Origin: Panaeolus papilionaceus | Lineage: Eukaryota; Basidiomycota; Agaricomycetes; Agaricales | Reading direction: 5' to 3' | Length of the DNA: 64,000 nt | NCBI GenBank assembly: GCA_015501605.1 | Contig: JADNRZ010000009.1 | Coordinates: 682,001 to 746,000, forward strand | Shown: piece by piece, positions 37,731 through 48,235 of the stretch | Numbering within the stretch: the stretch's first letter is position 1 | How the letters are laid out: the number at the start of each line of letters is the position of its first letter | Position numbers and translations under genes: made by a program | The notes under the pieces: model-generated | The model's input: only the letters and a program-made list of their open reading frames with translations | Databases searched by the model: none | What the model was told of the DNA's origin: nothing

Positions 37731-39414
37731 ATGCCTTTGAATTACTCAAAGTGGGACCAGCTTGAGGTACATTAGCGTCATCCATCTCCATGTTCACAAG
37801 TTTTGAAATGCCTCAACCCATAGCTTTCCGATGATTCCGATATCGAGGGGCACCCAAACGTCGATAAAAAGTCGTTGATTCGGTGTGTAAAGGATCGATA
37901 GTGGAACTTAGAATACGTCCTAAACAAGTCTTATAGCTGGAAACAACGCGACATCCATGAGAAGCGAGAGGCGCGCAAGCACAAGATTGCTCATCTGAAT
38001 GCACAGATAGCTTGCAATGAGGTGCTTTTGCCAAGGATAAAGGAAATCCACGAAAAGCTTTCCAGCTCTGATGCTCCTACGACTACAGCATACTTCAGCT
38101 CTCTTGTCGACAAGCTCCAGACCAATCCCTCCAAGGACTGCCCTCCCGGCAATGATCCTTCCAAACTCGAACAGACATACGATGGTATGCTCATCAGTCT
38201 TCTAAAGATGGTGTCGGAGAAGTCAAGGGACAAGGTGAAGGAAGCCGGTACTCTTGAATCCGAGAAGACAGATCGCCTTGCGAAAGAGTTGAATGCAGAG
38301 ATGGCGTTCCATGTCAAGAACCTGGCCGATACCATCGCAGGTCATAAGAAGGAGGTCGCAGTTGAAATTGGCGAGCAGCAGAAGCACATAACGATGGATG
38401 ATTTGCACGACGGTTTTGAGAGCAAAGTAAGTTTCCCTTTCTGGCCCGTTGCTCATCCTGTATATGCTGAAGCACATGGCCTTAGTACGTACCTCCCCCT
38501 CCGGCTCCTGCACCCCTTGTCAAGGGAAAAGGAAAGGAGAAGGAGAATGAGAAAATTAAGGAGAAGGCGACCACGATTGAGGTACTTAACCCAAAGAGTA
38601 GCTCCTCCATTGCACAACCAGCCACGTCCACCAATGACGACGATGAAGAGGAAGACGAACTCCCTCAAATGACACCAAACCTTCTTGCCTTCTCCAAACT
38701 TCCTCTTTACGACTACGAAAAATCGTTCGAATTTATTCAACACCACCGCGACGTCTACGTTCCTGGAGCCTCAGATGCTCTCCTTGTGGCTGCCTTCACC
38801 GCTGAGGGTGAAGGAAAGCACAAATACGCGAAGCAGTGTGTCTGCCAAAGTCTTCTCATCCAATACTGCGAAAAGTTGGGCAAGGATGGTGTTGGAATCT
38901 TCTTCAAGAAGTGAGTCTGTGATGTTGATCCAATCCGAACTTCCACTAACATTAACTTATTAGAATGGTCAATGGGGAAAAGCGCGCCCTCAAAGTCTTC
39001 CAGGACGACGTAGACAACACCTATCAACATATTGTTAACCGCGTAAAGGCGAGCCAAGAGGAGGCACAATCTGGAAGGGAACAGATTCAACTTGTCCCCG
39101 AGAACCCAGAACAAACCATCTCCTTCAATGTTCCCGATGGCCCGCCTCCAGAAGAGCTTGTATTGGAAGGACCTGGAACCGAGGGTCTGGATATCGAAGA
39201 AGTGCGCAAGGCACTGCAGTTCCGCTGGGATGTATTCCAAGGCTTCTCTCCTGAACTCCAAGCAGCTCTCAAAGATGGCGGTCTGGATGGCGTAAACAAG
39301 GTTCTCGGGGAGATGTCAGTCGATGAGGCTGAAGGCATCGTCCATAGCTTGGATGTCGCTGGTATCCTCAACTTTGCGGATGGAGGTATTCGGGACGCAA
39401 CTGGCCAAGAGTAG
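37731..39414 (+). CDS. CDC37: Hsp90 co-chaperone Cdc37
   Basis: Kinase-loading co-chaperone of Hsp90 in the cytosol. Exons 37731-37766, 37824-37882, 37937-38426, 38486-38910, 38964-39414; 486 aa. The start MPLNYSKWDQLE joins across a phase-0 intron to LSDDSDIEGHPNVDKKSLIRW, the conserved Cdc37 N terminus with the CK2 phosphorylation serine. The Hsp90-binding middle has the motif ALLVAAFTAEGEGKHKYAKQ and GIFFKRMVNGEKRAL-like sequence. The C-terminal domain follows (LDIEEVRKALQFRWDVFQGF). An acidic Glu/Asp run near residue 220 separates the domains. The tiny first exon is easy to miss. It is convergent with the His-rich methyltransferase, 186 bp apart. Confidence 0.93.
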
Positions 39415-39600
39415 GAGTTGCGCCTTTGTTTCGTTTGTTCCGAAGTGCATATCATTTTCTCTGTATTAGTACTACCCACCATTCTAATGTATCTCGATGA
39501 CTATTCACCCCTCTTTAATAGGTTCCGTTTTAACAGTCATTGCATACCGAAGTCTTTACTTTCGGTACTATGAATAAGCTACGATCGTTTCAACTTATAA

Positions 39601-40806
39601 TTACTCTGCAGGTTTGATACCTTTGGCGAGGAAGATCTTGAAACCCATCCCCATCCATTCTGCATCGAAGGAGGGCTCAAACGTATAGTCCTTCAATCCT
39701 GCCTCTTGGAATCCAGGGAGTAAATCATCACTGACGATACCGTGCCTATGAGGGACGACCCTCTCCAAGTCTACCTCTTCAGCCGGTCCCTTCTCATGAT
39801 GTGCGCCATGTGCGGCGACTTCATGGTCGGTCCCAGCAAGGCGATCGAGGACGCAGAGCATACCACCTGGCTTCAAGAACTTGGCCAAGATGGTAGTGAC
39901 CTTGTTGTAGTCTGAAAAGTGGTGGTATGCCGCGCAGCACTGAACGAATGGTTTTAGTATATCCCAACCTTTATTGCTCCCGGAACTGTGCTTACAGTGA
40001 CAAGATCAAATTTAGCACCATCCAGTTCTCCTTCCTCTCCCTTCAACTCGGTACAGATACCTCGAAGGACGTCCGGACCGTGTCCGGCCTCTGCTGCTTT
40101 TGCGTTGAACTCATCGATAGCGACTGGGCTGATATCGACTCCGATGATGGATTTAGCATACGGGGCGAGTTCCCTTGCAAGGGTGCCTGTAAAATGGAGG
40201 ATATGTGTCAGATTTAAAGACAGTGTAATAAAATAGGAGTGACGCATACCCGCTCCACAGGCGAAATCAAGGACTGTAGTCATCTCCTTGTCGAAGTTGA
40301 ATGCGTCTCGGATCGCGAGCGCTTGTCTGTGTGATGGAGGCGAGGAATTGATCGGATCAGCAACCAGTAGTTTGGGTGGGGGATTCGAAATTCTTGACTT
40401 ACTTCTTGTTTGCCGCGACCCAATGAGGGTTATCGTACTTGTCGACGTTTTTGTCGTAGTACTCCTTGTTGCATGCAACGAAATCGTGCTCGTGGTGCTC
40501 AAGGCCATGATGGTGGTGGTGAGGACCATGACCATGGCTGTAATCATGGCCATGATGGCGGTGGTGAGGACCATGACCATGGCTGTAATCATGGCCATGA
40601 TGGCGGTGGTGAGGACCATGACCATGGCTGTAATCATGGCCATGATGGTGGTGGTGAGGACCATGACCATGGCTGTAATCATGGCCAAGATGGTAGTGGT
40701 GAGGACCATGACCATGGCTGTAATCATGGCCAAGATGGTGGTGGTGATGACCATGACCATGGCTGTAATCATGGCTGTGACAGTGGTGTGCGTCGTTGGA
40801 AGACAT
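39601..40806 (-). CDS. Class I SAM-dependent methyltransferase with His-rich repeat N terminus
   Basis: Exons in transcript order: 40806-40403, 40326-40250, 40186-39996, 39939-39601; 336 aa. Residues 1-105 contain six near-perfect 15-residue repeats of the type HDYSHGHGPHHHHHG; nearly half of these residues are His. Residues 110-336 are a Rossmann methyltransferase: motif I VLDFACGAGTLARELAPY (split by an intron), motif II GVDIS, and post-motif KFLKPGGMLCVLDRL. The methyltransferase substrate is unknown. The C-terminal domain keeps a further His cluster (AAHGAHHEKG). A metal-binding or metal-sensing role for the repeats is inference from their composition. The start is the only ATG in frame before the repeats. 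It is convergent with CDC37. Confidence 0.84.
40505..40777. repeat. 45-bp coding tandem repeat, six copies
   Basis: A 45-bp unit recurs about six times with few changes. The string GACCATGACCATGGCTGTAA starts at about 40524, 40569, 40614, 40659, 40704 and 40749. The period is a multiple of three, so it encodes the His-rich 15-residue repeats of the methyltransferase on the minus strand. The open frames on the opposite strand are by-products of the repeat. Confidence 0.9.
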
Positions 40807-41592
40807 TCTGAAGCTTGGATTGAAGTTATAAAAATTCGGTATTCAAGAGGTAGTTATGAGCTCGGATTGTTCCTTTGTTCTGATCAAACATGGTCGGCTG
40901 CCCCTGTTTAAATACTTTTGAGGAGAGCCCATGACAGGGGTTGCACATGCTCATTGCAGTCATGATGACACGTCGTGTTGGAAACTACCGACATGGTCCT
41001 CAGTCTATTCTAAGGGATTCGTCAGCGTACAGCTGCGTTGTTCAGGTTAGGACATGCCGGGAGTACCCTCTGACTCAACATTTGAATAGACGCGTCCTCT
41101 TTCAGCTAGCTTCACCCTCAAGTGTCAAGATAAAGTCTTGGATGACTGTCAGCATGATCTGCTGGGAAGGAGGAAGCGGGCTAATGATGCCTTCCCATCA
41201 TTGGTAATCAATTCAAATATGATTAACGTGTCGCCGCCACCCATCATTCCACCCTTTCTAGACCCCTTTCGACGCTTCTGAAAGGCTTGAAACGGAAAGT
41301 TGTGCACTTTCTGGCATGAGATACGCCGCTCACAATTCCCGGGATCACCGATCGGAAACGCGGATTATCCGGTTGCATTACCAAGCTTCAGTTGGACGCT
41401 CGCACAAGGTAGGGTGTCTGCGATATCAATTGATGCTTGGTAACAAGTGCCATGCACCCCCTCATTGCGCCACACTTCATCAAAGGGTAGATCTGGTGAT
41501 TCAGCGTTCAATTCAACTGCACTGCCTGAGTCGGAAGCAGAACAAGCGAGAAACCTCTTTCTGACAACCAGATCCCAAAATATCGCTTTGGT
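40807..41592. other. Intergenic region upstream of the His-rich methyltransferase
   Basis: About 790 bp between the methyltransferase start and the long-TIR element. No gene seen; it should hold the methyltransferase promoter. Confidence 0.5.
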
Positions 41593-41596
41593 CACT

Positions 41597-41976
41597 TGTG
41601 GCACCCAGCTGTCACATCAAATTAGACCCGAACAAGGACAACTGGTGCCGTTCTAATTAGAATGACTTTCTATGTGGTTACCTTACGGTGAATAATTATG
41701 GATATCTTTCTGGCCTTGTAGCACAAAGGTGCCCATCGTTTCCCGTCGTCACTCGTCGTCACTGTCGTCCCTTGCGGCCATCGCCCCCTGTACACCGTTG
41801 ACAGGGTCCATCATTCTGTTCCCACATATGGCGGATGCTGCTCCGAGCCATCAACAACAGCGTCGAGGCATGTTTGCTCGCTGCTGAACATGTTGTGCAT
41901 GTAGATGAGGGTGTTCCCTGCCATTTTCATTAGATATTTTTACATATCCGTGTCAATATCACCCCAAAACCCCTAT
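41597..41976. repeat. Left arm of the long terminal inverted repeat
   Basis: Left arm of the element above, pairing with 43418-43787 on the opposite strand. It carries the string CATATGGCGGATGCTGCTCC found inverted in the right arm. Confidence 0.8.
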
Positions 41977-43417
41977 ATCAAGTGTTATATGACCACATGG
42001 CATGTTGCATTACCTTTGAATAACATTGCACTTGCAAGATAGAAAATTCCAGAATGTGGCCCATTGATGAGCGATATGTACTTAGGAAGAATAATTAATA
42101 TCATGTCTGTACGTTGCTCATTGTCTCGATACTCTGTTCAGTCAAAATATTCATAAACTGGACAGTAAATGACCAGAATTTAGCTCCTGTATTTGACAGA
42201 TTGCACATTGAGGAGAGTCTCCACCACCCTCAACACTTGTAAAGTACATCTTCATATACCTATTTACGACATAGTGCAATATTTGAGATGAGCGCCTAAT
42301 AGCCTGGTTTGCAAACGTGCTCAGAAAACATGACCTGCCTTTCATGGTGTGTTTCTGGACTTGTGATCCTCTTCGGATGTATTTTGTGTAACAGGCACCT
42401 AATTAGCAATGAATGACATTAAAACTTGAGCTTTAGAACGTTGCAAAGGGCGGTAGTGAAGTAGGATATGTCACAATCTGGATAATGGGTTGGGTTGGCT
42501 ATTCCAACAGTATATTCCAGATTCAGAGCCTGACACTTGCACACTTATATATATAAGTATATATTTCTACAGAGCTTTTTATTAGCTGCCTGATAAAAAA
42601 GAGATCAGATGAAACGGACCAGTAGAGGAGGAGATACGGGTCATTTGAGGGCGAAGCATCACAAATGCGACATGGACATCAGAGTATCTAAAGATGGATA
42701 TTGATGGCTTCGATGCTCAACCATGGTAATATACTCGAAAGGCTATATCTCCACGATGTGTGCTCCGATTTCCATGAACTCTTTTTCATTGCATGCGGAA
42801 TTTTTATGCGCATGTAACGGTGCAAGAAATGGATGCATAACATATATAATTAAGACAGTAATCTTGCTTTATCCATCTTTAGCGCCTGTCCAAGATTTTG
42901 CCTCTTTGATTCATATTGGTCTTATACATTTGTAGGCGGAGCATATTAAAACAATAGGAATAATGTTATATTCTCTTAAAACGCTATGTTTTTCAGTAGC
43001 AAAGCTAAATTGAATCAGAGACAAGAATAGTACTCGCAGTGATGTGATTGTGTCAAAACAGAGCTGTAAAAACACCTGCTGGTTAGGCGCCATGTTTCTC
43101 ATATGAAGACATATTCTAACGTATTGAGAGAGCTTAAATAGACACAAACTGCAGCTCAAATATGTCCCAATGTTGTAGTTCCTGAGTCTATACCTTCTCC
43201 ATATATTGTCAATTACAGGAGCGTAGCGGAGGCTAATCCAGTTCAAAGTGTTTGATTAATGGTTCTGTTGGGAAAGGGACACAGGCCACGGCTTATAATT
43301 ACCCTCCAGGGAGCCCAAATTAATAAAGTAGCAGTGTTGTGGCTCTAGTACTAGCCATTGTACTAACCATTGTACCATGCCTGATACGAGGACCTGGAGA
43401 TCATCACACCAATTAAA

Positions 43418-43787
43418 ATAGGGGTTTTGAGTCAATATTGACACGGATATGTAAAAATATCTAATGAAAATGGCGGGGAACACCCTCATCTACATGCACA
43501 ACATGTTCAGCAGCAAGCAAACATGCCTCGACGCTGTTGTTGATGGCTCGGAGCAGCATCCGCCATATGTGGGAACAGAATGATGGACCCTGTCAACGGT
43601 GTACAGGGGGCGATGGCCGCAAGGGACAACAGTGACGACGGGAAACGATGGGCACCTTTGTGCTACAAGGCCAGAAAGATATCCATAATTATTCACCGTA
43701 AGGTAACCACATAGAAAGTCATTCTAATTAGAACGGCACCAGTTGTCCTTGTTTGGGTCTAATTTGATGTGACAGCTGGGTGCCACA
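43418..43787. repeat. Right arm of the long terminal inverted repeat
   Basis: Right arm, inverted relative to 41597-41976 and about 10 bp shorter. The 68-codon open frame in this arm has a counterpart in the other arm and is a repeat by-product. Confidence 0.8.
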
Positions 43788-43791
43788 GGCG

Positions 43792-44088
43792 GCTTTGGTA
43801 TCATATCGTTCGATGAACAAACAGTCTGAACCACCCACTCTCTGGCGGATGTATGGCCTGCTCACTGACCAACCGTGGATGGCCGTATTAGCGGTGCTTA
43901 GTGCTTAGTGGTAACCAGATCAACCCTTGTCCTGTATTTACACTTTGGGGTCTTTCGATGAGATGTAAGGATTCCAAAGATATATCGCATACCATCCAAA
44001 TTATATGATATCAAATTACGAGGAACTTGCAATGACGATTCCAACCACTACTACATGTACAAATTATTCAATCAACCAAAAAGTAGTC
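43792..44088. other. Intergenic, element end to con-6 stop
   Basis: About 300 bp holding the right target-site copy (43792-43799) and the con-6 3' UTR. No gene is seen. Confidence 0.5.
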
Positions 44089-44619
44089 CTAGAGAGCATC
44101 GTGTTTCTCGAGGAGCTGCTCAGCATGTTCCTTGGCCTCCTCAGAGACGTTGGGATCTATGGGGTACGTTCAGCGCCTGTTAAACGAAATACAACTGATC
44201 AACCGAGACTCACTCTTCAAAACAGCTTTGTAGCCCCCAATAACCCTACTCTCTTCCTTGCCTTGGCTAACGCGCTCGTCGATTTCATCGAGCTCACCGC
44301 TGTTCCCAGCACCGGAGCCACCAGAGGAGCGAGTCGAGGTACGAGAGTTGCCTTCGTCTACATCGCGGCAATGTCAGAGTATGTTCATGACTCGGAACAG
44401 TGAAGTGGCTATCGTACCTTCTTCGGGGTAATAGCCCATCTCGTCAAGGCGCTGTTGAGCGTTCTGCTTAGCCTCCTCGGAGACGTTGGGGTTGTTAATA
44501 GAAGCCTTGAGACCGCGAGCTTGGTTGCCTAAGGGACCAAACGGCTGTGAGTGAGCAAAGAATGGGATCTCCTAGAGAGGTCACTCACGTTCGTGGATCT
44601 CACGGGAGTTGCTAGACAT
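44089..44619 (-). CDS. con-6: Conidiation-specific protein 6 (Con-6) family
   Basis: Small hydrophilic protein of the fungal Con-6 family, first known from Neurospora asexual spores; the biochemical role is unknown. Exons in transcript order: 44619-44589, 44528-44418, 44357-44214, 44156-44089; 117 aa. Two Con-6 repeats are visible: GLKASINNPNVSEEAKQNAQ and YKAVLKNPNVSEEAKEHAEQ. A Ser/Gly-rich linker joins them. The start is MSSNSREIHERNQARG, whose first ten codons form a separate 31-nt exon. Plus-strand open frames over the same DNA are antisense shadows. Confidence 0.92.
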
Positions 44620-45841
44620 GTTGAATATTGGTAAAGTTGAGTTGTTCGTGTAAAGAGTAGATATGTGAGTGTTTGAATATTCGAGTGAAGCTGATGATTC
44701 TCTATTGCTCGTCGATGCTGGCTTTTATATATTTTTCAACCAGGGTCGAAAAAGAAACCTCCAAAAGCTTAATTGGATTTTGCGTCATAAGAGCTCCTGC
44801 GACATCATCTTTGACAAAGTCCACAACGTCACATAGCGGCGCTCGCTTGAAGTATCAAAGGTGTGTTGCCGTAAGTTGTCCATGAGAATGCTTCTTTTTG
44901 GGGTCCAGGCGTCGGATCGGAATACTTCGTTGACAATCGATCTATATCATTATTAGTTTTACGTGTAGCCCGTTCGCCAAAGGGGCAATTTGGATACTTA
45001 CTAGCTAAATATTATGGCCACTCTCTGAGCTCGATGTATTTCCAAAGGGATGGTTTCTTTACTATGGAAGTCAAAGACTGACAACGCAAAGGAGCGCGCC
45101 ACTTGGAAACCCTCCATGTCATCGTCGATGCAACCGTTTTGTCGGCATGACGCAACAAAACGCATAAAATATGTAGAAAATAAACTAATCTTCTTCAGTA
45201 CATAAAGCCGACCATCGGGAGGGGCTCAGGGAAACTCGAAGGTCAGGGTTCCGTTCTTTGATGGTCATTTATGCTCAATTCCTGATCAGTGGGGTGGAGA
45301 GTGGATCGAGAGTCTTCGAAGTATAGGTGAGGGTCTATCCGACTCAGTGCTCTAGCACAATGAATGAAATCTATTTCGACCTGAAGCACTCTATCTGTTG
45401 CGTGCATTGGACAAGAAGATGAATCGCGTCAAGACGCGTCGCGCCGTAATTGATACCACGTGGGCGTGATGTGATGCCTTGGTGACGTCACCACTATGGT
45501 TTGGTGCCCACCTCCAGGCTGGGGCAAAACCGTAACGATCCCTTGGGCCTCCACCCGCCAGTGTATCGAAAAGAACGAGTTAATATGTGCTACGTTGATA
45601 TTTATATAAGACTAGACATAGACAAGCCAGATTATACAGTACTTTGTGGTCGGAGATAGTGCATATAACACAGCTGTAAAAAGTTCTAGTTTGCATCTCT
45701 AGTAAAAGAATGTAGTCAGGAACAAAAAATAATTAGATCCCAGAGGTATAAAACGATGTCTAAACACATCTTCTACTGGCAAAAAATCCACTCTCAAGCC
45801 AAAAAGTGGGCTCTCAGAAATGACTGCAACACTTCCTCCGT
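44620..45841. other. Intergenic region upstream of con-6
   Basis: About 1.2 kb between con-6 and the stop of the carnitine acetyltransferase. It contains the 12-bp palindrome listed below and should include the con-6 promoter. No gene visible. Confidence 0.5.
45481..45492. promoter_or_regulatory. CRE-like palindrome GGTGACGTCACC
   Basis: A perfect 12-bp palindrome with the TGACGTCA core recognised by ATF/CREB-type bZIP factors. It lies about 860 bp upstream of con-6 and about 350 bp beyond the stop of the carnitine acetyltransferase. Functional relevance is unproven at that distance. Confidence 0.3.
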
Positions 45842-48062
45842 CTAGAGCTTAGGGGCAGTGGCAGCCTCCTTCTCTTTCCTCTCAGCAGCCTCAAACATCT
45901 GCTTCACCTCAGTCGCACTCTCCGCCAAATAGTGCTTAAGCTCCCCCGTCCTCCTCTTCAAGCTTGTAATCGTCCACCTGATATAATCATCTCCAATAGC
46001 ATAGCCCATACCATAGCCATCGGGGACAACCTCTCCATAACCCCATCCATCGAAGAAGGGGCTGCTCAGCTGACTCGTCGACAGCTCCCAGTGGTTGGAT
46101 TTCGAGTATGAGGGGTCGTTGTAAAGCTCTGGGACTTGCTCGCCCTCTTTGAGGAGCCTCTTCAGACCGAACAAGTGCCTGTCAACGCCCTTAGCATCAG
46201 CGGCCCACCCAGAATACGTGGTATGCCTCTTCGCCGCTGCCCTAAAGAGCTCTCGGAGCGCAATAGGGTCCTTCTTCGCAGCGGGGTCAAGCATCGACTC
46301 GGCCCACTTCTTGCTCTCGTTCGACGCGCTACGGATAACCTCTGTCCTGCCGAGCTGGTATTTACGTGTCTGCGCCGACTCATAGGTAACACCGGGACGA
46401 CCAAACATCTTGTGGAATGCGAGCTGCTTGATGAGCTGAGCGGTGGCGTCAGGTGAGACTTTGTGGTGCTTGGTGAAGCTTTTGCCGAAACCTTCGTAGT
46501 GGAGGACGTGTAGGTCGTGTTCGCCGACGAGCTTGTCGAATCTCTCTTCGCTCTCCTTGACGAGGGTCTTGACGCTTTCGTTGATATCGAAGGTGAGCTC
46601 TTGGACGGGAGGAAGTGAGGCGTCGTCGACATCGGGCGAGCCAAGGTCGATCTTGTTGTGGGCCAATGAGGCAATTGCGAACTCGTTCAAGCGCAGAGTG
46701 GTGGTGCCATCCATACACGAATGTTCGCCGAGGAACCCAGAGCGTCCATTCTCATAGACGATGACTTGACCCGTCATTAGCATTAGACATAATAGCAAAG
46801 ACGGAGAGCAACGTACCTTGGTGCTTGTCGTAAAACCTGTTCCTACCATCACCAACCCAGGTTTCCCAACTGATCTGCTCACGAGTAACAGGCTTAGTAT
46901 CATCAAGTGTCAGGACAATCATCGAAGCTTCAATCTTCCTCAAACTCTCCGCATTCTTCCCGCTAGGCGAGGCCCTAATAAGCGCTTCCCTAGCATCAGC
47001 CCACAGGTCCCGATTATCCGACGTTAAAGCACCGATAGGCGTCTCTGCGACCCTGTCGCCTGCGTAGTTGATAATGTTCTCAAACTGAGCCTCAAGCTCC
47101 GCGGCGGAAAATTCGCGACCTGTGGTAGGGTTGGAAAGGGGTACAAGGAAGAAGCGGTTCTTGCGCAACACGATGATGTGGTTGTTGGACGCGGGGTCGA
47201 ATTTCTCGGCGGTGTCAGATGGCTTTACGGGGTAGCGGCAGGAGTGGAATAGCCATTTGTAGGAGGCCATGCAGAGAGGTGCGCCGCGCACTTTTTCTGG
47301 TTCGAGTCGGCCGCTGTTCTCGGATAGTGGAGCAAATTGAACGGTGGCATTTGACAAGTTGTCGATGAATTCGTTGAATGAATAGAGATTTATTTTTGAG
47401 AGAAGAGTCCAAGGATAGAGAGAAGGAAAAGACAAACACGTGAATTAGTATGATGCGTCGAAGAATTACCGAGAAGAACAAATTTAGAACTCGGCGATTG
47501 AACATACCTCTCGACGAGATCTCTGAAAGGAATCATAGCCTTGATGAGGCTGGCAGCGCGTTTTGCAGGTGTTTTACGGAGGGGATCGTTGGCATGGACG
47601 TAGAAGTAGCTGACGAACACGACAACTGGATCTCTGTAACCCATGTAGGCAGCGTCATTCCACCATTCGGAAAGCCAGCTGGTGTTTTCGCTGGCTCGAT
47701 CTTTTAGTCTGTCCTGTAGTTTTTGGGCGAGTGGTGAAGCAAGGAATTCTGATACGACAGCTTCTGTCCTTGCATAGGCTTCTGGAGTGACAAGTGGTTT
47801 GACGGTTTCAAGATACTTTGAGCATGTCGATTCGAGAGCTGGTACTGGTAGTTTTGGAAGAGAAGCCTGGTATCTTAGCATAGGAGTTGCTGATGGATCC
47901 TCTGAATAACCAGCTGGCAACGTTGATGACTTTCGAACCATAGCTACTGTCTGCGATGGCCTCTATAGTGATCATAAAGTAATTTAATAGCAATTTAAAG
48001 AATGAAATAAAAAATGAACGTACAACCAGACGCTTTGAAGCGTTTGCAGTTACTCTGAGCAT
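45842..48062 (-). CDS. CAT2: Carnitine O-acetyltransferase, likely mitochondrial and peroxisomal
   Basis: Transfers acetyl groups between CoA and carnitine for shuttling between peroxisome and mitochondrion. Exons in transcript order: 48062-48024, 47962-47508, 47313-46817, 46764-45842; 637 aa. Catalytic His is in ENGRSGFLGEHSCMDGTTT. Other family motifs: EPEKVRGAPLCM, KNRFFLVPL, YEGFGKSFTKHH and YQLGRTEVIRSAS. Exon 1 adds a basic leader (MLRVTANASKRLV), typical of a mitochondrial presequence. A second in-frame ATG at 47941 would drop it. The C terminus is PKL, a PTS1-like tripeptide. Together this mirrors yeast CAT2 dual targeting. Intron 2 is unusually long (194 bp) because the nearer frame lacks an AG acceptor; only the acceptor at 47314-47315 gives the expected family sequence. 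Confidence 0.91.
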
Positions 48063-48229
48063 TTCTGACTATCAGTAAAGATCAATAGAGAAAGAGATAG
48101 ATTGAAAGGTATTCAATACATACACTTGGACTTTAAAGTGGAGTTAGAGAGGATTGGCTCTGTTTCTTTCCGTCTCTGCTATTTTATTCAATCCCCTTTA
48201 CCCGGCTTCCGGTCCTCAACAAATCCGTT

Positions 48230-48235
48230 CACGTG
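48230..48235. promoter_or_regulatory. CACGTG palindrome upstream of CAT2
   Basis: TTCACGTGAT about 170 bp upstream of the CAT2 start codon; same core as in the other promoters. Confidence 0.35.

Larger units (their letters stand above)
41593..43791. mobile_element. 2.2-kb non-autonomous hAT-like element with ~375-bp terminal inverted repeats
   Basis: The sequence of about 41597-41976 recurs inverted at about 43418-43787, with over 90% identity by eye; the main difference is a duplicated CGTCGTCACT in the left arm. The outermost bases are CACTTGTGGCACCCAGC on the left and the complement of CGCCTGTGGCACCCAGC on the right. An 8-mer GCTTTGGT directly flanks both ends (41585-41592 and 43792-43799). 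An 8-bp target duplication fits hAT-type insertion. The 1.44-kb interior is AT-rich and contains no transposase-like frame, so the element cannot move by itself. Confidence 0.72.

Noticed and set aside
40288..40911. Two plus-strand frames with repeated acidic/His or Met/Val units
   Set aside because: They are translations of the opposite strand of the 45-bp repeat that encodes the His-rich methyltransferase N terminus.
44005..44403. 132-codon plus-strand frame
   Set aside because: It is antisense to con-6 exons 2-4, which have correct splice sites and two Con-6 repeats.
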